From an uncultured Muribaculaceae bacterium (GTDB taxonomy: Bacteria > Bacteroidota > Bacteroidia > Bacteroidales > Muribaculaceae), in assembly GCA_904501735.1 (NCBI GenBank), contig CAJGBY010000005.1, forward strand, positions 50,697 to 114,696: DNA of 64,000 nucleotides. The letters are read 5' to 3'. A program made the translations under genes and the position numbers. Position 1 is the stretch's first letter. The number at the start of each line of letters is the position of its first letter. Under the pieces are notes generated by a model. That model did no database searches, was not told the origin of the DNA, and saw only the letters and a program-made list of their open reading frames with translations. Below, in pieces: positions 16,446 through 24,726 of the stretch.

Positions 16446-17465
16446 ATGAGAAGTGAGAGAAACTATTGGGGTTATAGAATCTGTACAGATCATATTGATT
16501 TTTTTGCTAAAAAGTTAAATCTTGAAATATTGCATCAAGGTTGGGGCTATCACGAAGGGCAAAATTTGCTCAATATGACATACGATGGAGGTGCTTCAAA
16601 AAACCTTAGGATGTTAGAGGTTAAAAAAGGAGATTACCTATTAGTACCAAGACTGCCAGAATGGGATTATGTAGCCATAGTTGAAGCTACTATGGACTGG
16701 AAAGCCGGCTACAAATTCGAAATAGATGAAGAGTTGGAAGATTTTGGACACATCTTTCCTGCTAAAATTATTTGTGTGTTCAATCGCCATAGTGAGGTTG
16801 TTTCGGGTGATATTCGTTCAACATTGAAAAACCCTGGTCGTTTTTGGAATATAAATTATCTTGCTGACGATATTGATAAGATTGTAGAGTCGAAAGGCAA
16901 TGAAAACGCATTAAAGAACTATCATAGTGTGGATAATCGTTTAGTAGGAACAATAGAAAATTGTTACAAACAGAGTTTTGACAAATCTAAATTTGCTAAT
17001 GAATTATTCCAAAATATTCACAAACAGTTCCAAGCATCAGAGTGGGAAGATGCGTTAGTGTGCGGATTGAAAGAGTTGTTCCCAGAGCCAATATTTACGG
17101 TTGAAAGGACAGGTGGCATCACCGAGGTGGAACACGGAACGGATGTTGTTATCAAATTTTCAAACCCACTTTCGCAAATCAATTATATAATTGCAATTCA
17201 AATAAAGGATTATAAAGATATAGTCTGGAATATAGAAGACATTATTAATCAAACCAATAAAGCCTCTTATTGGGATAAAGATGGTGATAAACTCATTGAG
17301 AAGATATTAATTGTAACACAAGCAGATAAAGAACAAAACACAGATTTGGTTACATCTTGCAAAGAAAATAATATCACACTTATTATGGGCGAGGAATTAA
17401 AAGATATTTTGGTTCAAATAGGACTCAAGCGAATTGCTCGCAATTTCCCATATGGTGAGCAATAA
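16446..17465 (+). CDS. candidate modification-dependent (type IV-like) restriction endonuclease
   Basis: 339 residues in two parts. The C-terminal part (about 185-339) has a Mrr-like PD-(D/E)xK core: Asp233 in EHGTDVVIKF and Gln252-x-Lys254 in IAIQIKDYK, with expected beta-strand spacing. The N-terminal part (1-150) reads WGYRICTDHIDFFAKKL, then LEVKKGDYLLVPRLPEWDYVAIVEAT, a beta-rich PUA/EVE-like arrangement of the sort that binds modified bases in type IV enzymes; that link is inference. No methyltransferase is next to it, which favours action on modified DNA or a non-restriction role. The gene is visibly richer in AAA, ATT and TTT codons than its neighbours, which suggests recent acquisition. 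A terminator follows. Confidence 0.6.
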   Translation: MRSERNYWGYRICTDHIDFFAKKLNLEILHQGWGYHEGQNLLNMTYDGGASKNLRMLEVKKGDYLLVPRLPEWDYVAIVEATMDWKAGYKFEIDEELEDFGHIFPAKIICVFNRHSEVVSGDIRSTLKNPGRFWNINYLADDIDKIVESKGNENALKNYHSVDNRLVGTIENCYKQSFDKSKFANELFQNIHKQFQASEWEDALVCGLKELFPEPIFTVERTGGITEVEHGTDVVIKFSNPLSQINYIIAIQIKDYKDIVWNIEDIINQTNKASYWDKDGDKLIEKILIVTQADKEQNTDLVTSCKENNITLIMGEELKDILVQIGLKRIARNFPYGEQ

Positions 17466-17492
17466 TCAATGATTATCTTGACTATAAAATAG

Positions 17493-17528
17493 CAAAAGCG
17501 CAAGCCAGTGTGGGTTGCGCTTTTGTTG
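17493..17528. terminator. bidirectional terminator between convergent genes
   Basis: 11-bp perfect stem CAAAAGCGCAA (17493-17503) with 17515-17525, loop 11 nt. A- and T-runs flank both sides, so it can serve both the nuclease gene and the minus-strand lipoprotein gene. Confidence 0.8.
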
Positions 17529-17544
17529 TATATTATGATTGGTT

Positions 17545-18018
17545 TTATTTAGCTTCTTCTTCTGAATCTTCTTTGTTGTCGATGAATTCTTCAGGTACGA
17601 AAGTGAATATACCACCTTGTCCGTTGTTTAGGCGAAGGCTTGTGCCTGTAACCACATAGAAAGTTGACATTTCATATTTGCTACCTTCCATTGTGATGCT
17701 AAGCATGTGCATTGAATTTGCACCAAGATTGTAAGATTTCCATGTGAATTGGTTTCTTGTTATTTCAGTATCGTTTTCAGTCTTTTCTTCGCTGTAACCT
17801 GTGTTGTCGAGGTTGAAAACATAAGAAGAGTATTCTACATTTTCGCCACCCATAACACTTTGTAGCACCCATTTAGTTCCGCAAAGACCAGTTGTAGCAG
17901 GATCGTCTAAAGGATAGTCGAATTCGCTGCCACCAGTAGCGCATGAGTTAAAAGCTATAGCAACAAATAGCATTGAAAATGCTAAGATTACACTCTTTAG
18001 GTTTAATATCTTTTTCAT
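17545..18018 (-). CDS. lipocalin-like lipoprotein, hypothetical
   Basis: 157 residues with a lipoprotein signal peptide (VAIAFNSC, Cys at about residue 26). The mature part has the GTKWVLQSV...Y..YVFNLDNTGY pattern and a run of short strands ending FTFVPEEF, as in small lipocalin-like Bacteroidales lipoproteins; the C-terminal 15 residues are acidic. Function unknown. A minus-strand -7 box (TATCTTTG, complement of 18056-18063) lies about 40 bp upstream. Confidence 0.7.
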   Translation of the reverse strand: MKKILNLKSVILAFSMLFVAIAFNSCATGGSEFDYPLDDPATTGLCGTKWVLQSVMGGENVEYSSYVFNLDNTGYSEEKTENDTEITRNQFTWKSYNLGANSMHMLSITMEGSKYEMSTFYVVTGTSLRLNNGQGGIFTFVPEEFIDNKEDSEEEAK

Positions 18019-18112
18019 AATGTTATTTAATTAGTGTTCAGTTATAGTTCAAGCACAAAGATAGGAAAAAAATGCAGTCGAAAGCATTAAGGGGGGTAAT
18101 TAATACCTCTTT

Positions 18113-19045
18113 TTAGCTTTTTTTGGGTTTTAGTAATTGTGCATTGCGTTGCAAACCTTCGAGTTTGGCTCGTTTTACGGCACTTTTCCCGAAAATAGCC
18201 TTAAATGTTTCGGGAGTCATAGAGACGATGTCGTCGAGCGAAAGGTTCAAGAACTCAGATGAAGGACGGAACTCCTCGATGGTGGTAGGAGTGGCGTGTG
18301 AGTTGTGAGGACAACAGAATTGGCACGAATCGCAGCCATAGATTCGATTTCCCGCCACTTCGGCTATCCAATGAGGTAAATCCCCACGACGCTCGATAAG
18401 TTGGCACGAAAGGCATCGTCGTGCGTCGAGACTGCGTTCGTCGTGCAAAGCATTAGCAGGGCAAGCCTCAACACATCGGTTGCAGTTGCCACACGACAAC
18501 GAACAAGGTTCATCGGGTGTGAGTTCTAAAGGTGTGATGAGTTCGCCAAGGAAGAAAAAAGAGCCTTTGCCGGGAATTATGAGCAGATTGTTGCGTCCTA
18601 TGAATCCAATACCTGCTTCACGAGCCCAATATTTCTCCATTATGGGAGCAGTGTCGACACAAATACGAGATTGAACACCCCAATTATCCGAGATAAACTG
18701 GTTGAGGAGTGATAGTCGTTGTCGAATGACATCGTGATAGTCTTTTCCGTAGGCATAGCGAGAGAATTGAGGCGCATCGTGATGTTGTGATACTGCAGGA
18801 TAGTAGTTCATCGCCACGCAGATTACAGTTTTTGCGCCAGGAAAGAGCGTGCAAGGATTGTTGCGTAGGTCTTGGTAGCGTTCGGCATAGTCCATGATAT
18901 CGTTTTTGCCGTCGGCAATCCATTCAGAATATTGCGAAATAGCTTTGTCGCTCACTTGTTGGGCACGCGCAAATCCACACACATCAAAACCAAGTTCGAG
19001 GGCCTTGGCTCTTATGCTTTCGGTTATCTTTTTAGGAGAATCCAT
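18113..19045 (-). CDS. queG: epoxyqueuosine reductase QueG
   Basis: 310 residues. QueG is a cobalamin and [4Fe-4S] enzyme that reduces epoxyqueuosine to queuosine in tRNA wobble positions. The N-terminal half carries the QueG fold with GFIGRNNLLIIPGKGS, and two 4Fe-4S ligand sets are visible: CSLSCGNCNRCVEACP and CDSCQFCCPHN, with an extra Cys in CLSCQL. Length and order of motifs fit. It starts 12 bp after the deacetylase gene and is probably in its operon. Confidence 0.95.
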   Translation of the reverse strand: MDSPKKITESIRAKALELGFDVCGFARAQQVSDKAISQYSEWIADGKNDIMDYAERYQDLRNNPCTLFPGAKTVICVAMNYYPAVSQHHDAPQFSRYAYGKDYHDVIRQRLSLLNQFISDNWGVQSRICVDTAPIMEKYWAREAGIGFIGRNNLLIIPGKGSFFFLGELITPLELTPDEPCSLSCGNCNRCVEACPANALHDERSLDARRCLSCQLIERRGDLPHWIAEVAGNRIYGCDSCQFCCPHNSHATPTTIEEFRPSSEFLNLSLDDIVSMTPETFKAIFGKSAVKRAKLEGLQRNAQLLKPKKS

Positions 19046-19057
19046 GTTGCGCAGATG

Positions 19058-19678
19058 CTATTCTTGAGCTTTGATAAGTTCAAAGGTGTATCCTTTGCTC
19101 TTGAGCCATTCGATAGCTCGAGGCAGAGCATATTTGAGGTTCTTTTCGGCCTTGAGTGAGTCGTGGAACACGATGATAGAGCCCTTGCGCGCATATCGCT
19201 TCACATTGTTGAGCACATCTTCGCCCGATAGCTTGTTGCTATAGTCGCGTGTTACGAGGTCATACATCACGATGGTGAATTGCTCGCGCAAAATACTTGC
19301 TTGCGCCCAACGCAAAAGTCCATGAGGAGGGCGGAATAGAGGCGAATTGATGTAGCGATGAGCTTCGAGCACATTGCGAAGGTATCGTTGCGAAGTAACC
19401 TTGATGCCTTGCAGGTGATTCATAGTGTGATTGCCCACATTGTGCCCTCTGCGCTTGATTTCCTCGAATAGTTCGGGGTTGCGACGCACATTGTCGCCCA
19501 CGCAGAAGAATGTAGCTTTCACGCCATATTGGTCGAGCGTATCGAGTACCCAAGGAGTAACTTCGGGTATAGGTCCATCGTCGAATGTGAGATATACGCA
19601 TTTGCGCTTGCGATGTAGACGCCACACACATTCGGGAAAAAGTATTCGATAAAAAAGAGGAGGTTGCTCGATAAACAT
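19058..19678 (-). CDS. polysaccharide deacetylase (NodB homology domain)
   Basis: 206 residues. NodB motif 1 TFDDGP holds the catalytic base Asp and a metal Asp; motif 2 HTMNH gives the two metal His; motif 3 RPPHG is the active-site groove Arg/Pro. This is a carbohydrate esterase family 4 enzyme that removes acetyl groups from GlcNAc-type sugars, for example in peptidoglycan or surface glycans. There is no cleavable signal peptide, only a short hydrophobic N terminus (PPLFYRILFP), so its location is unclear. It precedes queG. Confidence 0.92.
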   Translation of the reverse strand: MFIEQPPLFYRILFPECVWRLHRKRKCVYLTFDDGPIPEVTPWVLDTLDQYGVKATFFCVGDNVRRNPELFEEIKRRGHNVGNHTMNHLQGIKVTSQRYLRNVLEAHRYINSPLFRPPHGLLRWAQASILREQFTIVMYDLVTRDYSNKLSGEDVLNNVKRYARKGSIIVFHDSLKAEKNLKYALPRAIEWLKSKGYTFELIKAQE

Positions 19679-19693
19679 AGGCTCAATATTGAG

Positions 19694-19738
19694 TGATTAA
19701 AAATAAGGCGATGTATCATAGTTGAACATCGCCTTATT
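19694..19738 (-). terminator. terminator of the DUF2723 gene
   Basis: Perfect 13-bp stem (19702-19714 with 19726-19738), 11-nt loop. On the minus strand it is followed by a T-rich stretch (complement of ATTAAAA). Confidence 0.82.
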
Positions 19739-19745
19739 GGAAAGA

Positions 19746-22700
19746 TTATGCATCCTTGCCTGAAAGATTGATGCGGTCGAGGTTAACGCCCAATGCTTCA
19801 ATCTTCATAAGCATAGCAGTCATAGTTTCGTCGTCAACGATTTGTGCATACGATTGCAAACAGCTTGCGAAGATGTTGCGGTCGATATACATGTCGTATC
19901 TTGAGATGAGGTTGTACTTACTTGGTTCGAGAGATTGGAAGAAACGCACATATTCGGCATATTTCAATACTTCGCGTTCAAGAATAGCTTCGGCCTTCTT
20001 CAAGTCTTCTTCGTTGCCAGTTTCTTCGCCAAGAGTCATGTAGAGACTTGCGATGTCCATACCCATAGAAAGTGAGTAAGAGCAAGCCTTTTCAGGCAAC
20101 TTAGCAATCATCAAGTCGAGGATTTCGCGACACTTGTTTTCGCTATCGTTAGCCCACTTCATTTTTTCGGCATATTGAGCCGATGTAGTGTCCATTTCGC
20201 TTGCTTCAACCTTGAACATATAAGATTCTTGAGCAAGAGCAGTAGCGAGGTCAAGCATAGTAGAACGAGTGGTAGAAACCATGCGACGAACAGACTCGTC
20301 GAGATATAGGCTACCAGGTTCGGCAGTGTCGAGACCACCCCAAGTGAACTTCTTAGTTACATTTTCGTACATCTTTTCGGTGTTCACACCTGCATCACCC
20401 GAGGCATTGTAAGCCACAGGAGTAACTTGGTAGGCCATACCAGTGTTAAGCATGTAAGGAGTGAGACCAAGATAATACTTATCGGGCACAGTCATAGCGA
20501 AGTAGACTGGTCGTTTCCAGCCTTCAGCAATAGCCGACGCAACGATGTCGATACTCATCACCTTACTTGTGTTCATAGCACCATCGGCACGAGTGTTAGG
20601 CTCATTGAGCATATCGAGAGAAATATAAGGGTTGATATATTCCTTATATCTTTCAGAAACTACATTTTGAGCCACAGCAGCATCAGCATCCACAGGGATA
20701 TACATGCGAGGGTACTTGAATTCGTACAAGTTGTACTTCGCATTCTTGCTATCGCCGTAGAAATGCTCAACAGCCTTTAGAGCAGGAGTAAGAGTTGAGT
20801 CTGGGCTAATTAGGTAGCCATATTGTCGTTGATCGTAGGCAAAAGTTTCAGCATCGGCAATCATTGGCACAGGTTCCGATTCGTAGGCAGGGCGACGCAT
20901 TTGGTTGATGTACCAGTCGGTAGCCAAATAGCTCAAGTTGATAACGCGCACATCGGTGCGATAGTCTTCCACTTCTTGAGCATACCATAGAGGGAATGTG
21001 TCGTTATCACCATTGGTGAAGATGATACCATTTTGGTCGACACTTGCAAGGTAGTTTTTACCGAAATCGCGAGCGCAATAGCGTCCAGAGCGATCGTGGT
21101 CGTCCCAAGTTTGGCTCACCATTTGTAGTGGAACCAAAAGACCAACTACAGCAGCTACCCAAGCAGCAGCGCGAGCTTGCTTGTCCTTCTTCATCACATA
21201 TTGGCGTAGGATGTACCACAAACCAGCAACACCCATACCCACCCAGATGGTGAATGCGTAGAACGAACCAGCAAATGCATAGTCGCGTTCGCGAGGTTGG
21301 TTAGGATATTGGTTGAGGTAAACAACGATAGCCACACCAGTCATCAAGAACAAGAAAGTAACCACCCAGAATTGTTCGATACCACGCTTGCTTACGAAAG
21401 CTTGCCATAGCAAACCGATGATACCAAGCAAAAGAGGTAGCATGAAGAACACATTGTGTCCCTTGTTGTCGGTAGTGAGGTCGGCAGGCATTAGGCTTTG
21501 GTCGCCAAGACGCCAGTTGTCGATGAAAGGAATACCACTGATCCAGTTACCTTGAGTGATTTCGCCATTACCTTGAATGTCGTTTTGGCGTCCTGCGAAG
21601 TTCCACATGAAGTAACGCCAATACATGTGATTCATCTGATAAGAGATGAAGAATTGTAGGTTTTCGAGGAATGTAGGCTTGAGTTTAGGCTCGTTGGCAA
21701 GAGTGTTGCCATTGCCGTCCACATAAGTGGTAGCATTCACCATTGTACCCTTCATTCCAGTCCATTCCTTGTATTGTTGGATGTGCGAACCACTATACAT
21801 ACGAGGGAAAAGCATATTCAACTCAGGAGTCATCTTGTACTTCTTAGTGCGACCAGTAACGATGTATTCGTCGGCTTCGTCAGGATTGCTCTTTACCTTC
21901 TTAGCATATAGTTTCTTGCCTTCGGTAACGATAGCCTTAGGAATACCAGAGCTATTTACTTCGTAAACGATACCCGATTGGAAAGTTTCGCCGTAAAGAA
22001 GAGGGCGGTCGCCATATTGTTCACGGTTGAGGTAGCTTGCAAGGGCAAACACATTGTCAGGAGAGTTTTGGTCCATTGGAGTTTGCGCATTAGAGCGAAT
22101 AAGGATTACTGCGTAAGAAGAGTATCCCACGAAAATCACAAAAATGCTCATAGCCACGATAGTGAACCAACGCACAGGAATGTTCTTGCAGAACTTCCAT
22201 AGATACACAACAAGTGCTGCAGTGAGAGCCAAAGGAAGCATCACACCATCACCGATGAGTAGAGTACCCGAGAAGAATACTGTGCAAAAGAATGCAATCT
22301 TGATGCGAGTAGCGCTGCGTTGCTTGTAAAGTTCGAACACGCACCACACAAAAATCGCAAGAACTGCAATAGCGTAGAATAGAGTACCACTATTGAATCC
22401 GAATCCTAATGTGTTGACAAAGAAAAGTTCAAAATATTGAGCCATTTCCACGAATCCAGGAACAAGACCGTAAAGGATAGCTGCAATGATAATAAACGAC
22501 AAAAGCAATGCGATGAGCGAGCCCTTAGCCGATGTGTTTTTGAACTTCTTATAGTAGTACACAAGTACGATAGCAGGAATACAAAGCAAGTTAAGCAAGT
22601 GAACAGCTACCGATACCCCAATGACATAGGCAATAAGAATCAAGTAGCGGTCGCTATGTTCTTCGTCGGCGTGGTCTTCCCATTTGAGGATGAGCCAGAA

Positions 22701-23180
22701 CACCAAAGCAGTACAGAACGAAGAGAACGCATACACTTCGGCTTCGACAGCTGAGAACCAGAAAGTGTCGCTCCAAGTGTAGGCAAGAGCACCACAGATA
22801 CCACTACCAAAGATAACAATCATTTGGGTGAGAGACATAGCATCTTCCTCGCCATCTTTCACGGTGAGACGGCGCACGAGGTGTGTTATAGTCCAGAATA
22901 GCAGCAATATAGTGCCGGCACTGAGCAAAGCACTCATTGCGTTCACCGCCAATGCGATGTGGGCTGTGTCGCCACCAACAAAGTTGATGAAGAAGCGAGC
23001 AGCAAGAATGAATATAGGGTTGCCTGGTGGGTGACCTACTTCAAGTTTGTAACCTTGTGCGATGAACTCACCGCAGTCCCAGAAGCTTGCAGTTGGCTCA
23101 AGAGTGAGCATATAGGTTATGGTTGCTATAGCAAACATAAGCCAACCGAGCGATGTGTTAATTAAGTTGTATTTTCTCAT
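19746..23180 (-). CDS. DUF2723 giant membrane protein (glycosyltransferase-like)
   Basis: 1144 residues. The N-terminal segment PTASFWDCGEFIAQGYKLEVGHPPGNP is the DUF2723 signature, here seen as FWDCGEF and VGHPPGNP; the Asp/Glu pair and His resemble the active site of PMT-type GT-C glycosyltransferases. About a dozen hydrophobic helices fill residues 10-380 and 560-700, with a large soluble region between and a long C-terminal soluble part (about 720-1144). Members are large Bacteroidota proteins suspected of O-glycosylation of exported proteins; that role is family-level inference. Transcribed alone, divergent from the sensor kinase. Confidence 0.9.
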   Translation of the reverse strand: MRKYNLINTSLGWLMFAIATITYMLTLEPTASFWDCGEFIAQGYKLEVGHPPGNPIFILAARFFINFVGGDTAHIALAVNAMSALLSAGTILLLFWTITHLVRRLTVKDGEEDAMSLTQMIVIFGSGICGALAYTWSDTFWFSAVEAEVYAFSSFCTALVFWLILKWEDHADEEHSDRYLILIAYVIGVSVAVHLLNLLCIPAIVLVYYYKKFKNTSAKGSLIALLLSFIIIAAILYGLVPGFVEMAQYFELFFVNTLGFGFNSGTLFYAIAVLAIFVWCVFELYKQRSATRIKIAFFCTVFFSGTLLIGDGVMLPLALTAALVVYLWKFCKNIPVRWFTIVAMSIFVIFVGYSSYAVILIRSNAQTPMDQNSPDNVFALASYLNREQYGDRPLLYGETFQSGIVYEVNSSGIPKAIVTEGKKLYAKKVKSNPDEADEYIVTGRTKKYKMTPELNMLFPRMYSGSHIQQYKEWTGMKGTMVNATTYVDGNGNTLANEPKLKPTFLENLQFFISYQMNHMYWRYFMWNFAGRQNDIQGNGEITQGNWISGIPFIDNWRLGDQSLMPADLTTDNKGHNVFFMLPLLLGIIGLLWQAFVSKRGIEQFWVVTFLFLMTGVAIVVYLNQYPNQPRERDYAFAGSFYAFTIWVGMGVAGLWYILRQYVMKKDKQARAAAWVAAVVGLLVPLQMVSQTWDDHDRSGRYCARDFGKNYLASVDQNGIIFTNGDNDTFPLWYAQEVEDYRTDVRVINLSYLATDWYINQMRRPAYESEPVPMIADAETFAYDQRQYGYLISPDSTLTPALKAVEHFYGDSKNAKYNLYEFKYPRMYIPVDADAAVAQNVVSERYKEYINPYISLDMLNEPNTRADGAMNTSKVMSIDIVASAIAEGWKRPVYFAMTVPDKYYLGLTPYMLNTGMAYQVTPVAYNASGDAGVNTEKMYENVTKKFTWGGLDTAEPGSLYLDESVRRMVSTTRSTMLDLATALAQESYMFKVEASEMDTTSAQYAEKMKWANDSENKCREILDLMIAKLPEKACSYSLSMGMDIASLYMTLGEETGNEEDLKKAEAILEREVLKYAEYVRFFQSLEPSKYNLISRYDMYIDRNIFASCLQSYAQIVDDETMTAMLMKIEALGVNLDRINLSGKDA

Positions 23181-23233
23181 TTTTACCGATGAGGATATAA
23201 TGTTAGAAGTTTATAAATTCACAATTTAACAAG

Positions 23234-23241
23234 CAAAGATA
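23234..23241 (-). promoter_or_regulatory. -7 box of the DUF2723 gene
   Basis: TATCTTTG on the minus strand, about 55 bp before the start codon; no TTTG at the expected distance. Confidence 0.5.
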
Positions 23242-23271
23242 ATATAACGGGATTAATAATCGAGTAATTTT

Positions 23272-23303
23272 TTTGAAAAATAACACAATGTTATGTATTT
23301 TTG
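23272..23303 (+). promoter_or_regulatory. promoter of the sensor kinase gene
   Basis: TTTG (23272-23275), 20 nt, TATTTTTG (23296-23303), 31 bp before the start codon. Confidence 0.78.
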
Positions 23304-23334
23304 TGAGTTATATATAGAAAAAGAATATTGAAAG

Positions 23335-24543
23335 ATGGCTTTTAATGATATATACAGTTCGCGAAGAGTCCTAAAATGGGGGCTTGTAATCGTGTCGGCT
23401 CTGCTTGTGGGATATTTCCTTTACTTCTCAAACAATCTGGTGAAGGACTTGTCGGAACAAGAACGAGATCGCATGCAAATATGGGCCGATGCCACCAAGG
23501 AGCTTGTGTCGATGAGTGTTGCAACCGAATCGTCGCCAGCCAATGTGAACTTTCTGTTGAGTATCATCGAAGCCAACGATAATATCCCCGTTCTTCTTGT
23601 TGACGAGAACGATAATATCCTCGACCATCGCAATTTTCAGTTGCCCGACGCCAATGATAGTGTGAGCTATTATGGAATGCTATCGGAGGTGAATAAGGCG
23701 TTTCTTGATGATAAGTTGAGGGGGTTGAAACACTCGTCCAATCGCATTGATATTCAGATAGATGAAGATATAACTCACAATCTGTATTACGAAGATTCTA
23801 CGCTGTTGCGTCGCTTGCAATTCTATCCTTATGTGCTGCTTGGCGTGCTTGTGGTGTTTGTGCTTGTGGTGTATTTTGCGCTAATGAGTATCAAGAAAGC
23901 CGAGCAAAACAAGGTGTGGGTGGGATTGTCGAAAGAAACAGCCCATCAGTTGGGCACACCAATATCGTCGCTTATGGCGTGGATGCAGATGCTCGAAACC
24001 ACCGATTTGGACTCGTCGATAGTGGAGGATATGAACAAAGATGTGAATCGCTTGTCGATTATTGCCGATAGATTCTCAAAGATTGGTTCGAAGCCCGAAA
24101 TGGAACTTGCATTTGTGAATGAGTCGGTGGTGAAAAGTTTGGAATATATGCGCACACGCATATCACAACGCGTGAAACTCAATATTCACACAGGCGATGA
24201 TGAATGCGGTGTGTTGTTGTGTATGTCGCTATTTGAATGGGTGATGGAAAACCTTACTAAGAACGCAGTGGATGCGATGCAAGGTGAGGGTAAGATAGAT
24301 ATCACAGTGTCGAGCAATGCGAACACTGTTCTGATCGATGTGGCCGATACGGGTAAAGGTATCGCTCGCAAGAACTTTGGCAATGTGTTCAATCCTGGCT
24401 ATACGACCAAAAAACGAGGTTGGGGGCTTGGTCTTACATTGGTGAAGCGCATCATCGAAGAATACCACGGAGGACGCATCTATGTGAAGGAGTCGGAACT
24501 GGGCAAAGGTACCACTTTCCGCATCGAATTGCCTCGCGCGTAG
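23335..24543 (+). CDS. orphan membrane sensor histidine kinase
   Basis: 402 residues. Two transmembrane helices (about 15-31 and 160-182) enclose a roughly 130-residue periplasmic sensor region without a family I recognise. The kinase core follows: H box KETAHQLGTP with His204, N box NLTKNAVDAM, G1 DVADTGKGI and G2 GWGLGLTLVKRI. All catalytic blocks are intact, so it should autophosphorylate. There is no response regulator gene within the window on either side, so its partner must be encoded elsewhere. Single-gene unit with its own promoter. Confidence 0.93.
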   Translation: MAFNDIYSSRRVLKWGLVIVSALLVGYFLYFSNNLVKDLSEQERDRMQIWADATKELVSMSVATESSPANVNFLLSIIEANDNIPVLLVDENDNILDHRNFQLPDANDSVSYYGMLSEVNKAFLDDKLRGLKHSSNRIDIQIDEDITHNLYYEDSTLLRRLQFYPYVLLGVLVVFVLVVYFALMSIKKAEQNKVWVGLSKETAHQLGTPISSLMAWMQMLETTDLDSSIVEDMNKDVNRLSIIADRFSKIGSKPEMELAFVNESVVKSLEYMRTRISQRVKLNIHTGDDECGVLLCMSLFEWVMENLTKNAVDAMQGEGKIDITVSSNANTVLIDVADTGKGIARKNFGNVFNPGYTTKKRGWGLGLTLVKRIIEEYHGGRIYVKESELGKGTTFRIELPRA

Positions 24544-24638
24544 GCGAAAAATCCCTTTTTGAATACAATTTTTATACAAATACGGCTATAAAATGCAGCA
24601 TTTGGTCTATTTTTTGCTAATAATTGGTTGATTTGTAG

Positions 24639-24682
24639 TAAATTTGCAGACTATTTCCGACTTTTTATCTTTAAGATAAAAA
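24639..24682 (+). promoter_or_regulatory. -7 box and 5' hairpin of the subtilase mRNA
   Basis: TAAATTTG at 24639-24646 (TTTG 22 nt upstream at 24613-24616). About 15 nt further on, near the predicted mRNA 5' end, TTTTTATC..GATAAAAA forms a palindrome (24662-24682) that could cap the message with a hairpin. Confidence 0.5.
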
Positions 24683-24726
24683 AGGGTTAGAAAACAACTT
24701 TTTATTAACTAATAAATTCATCTATT

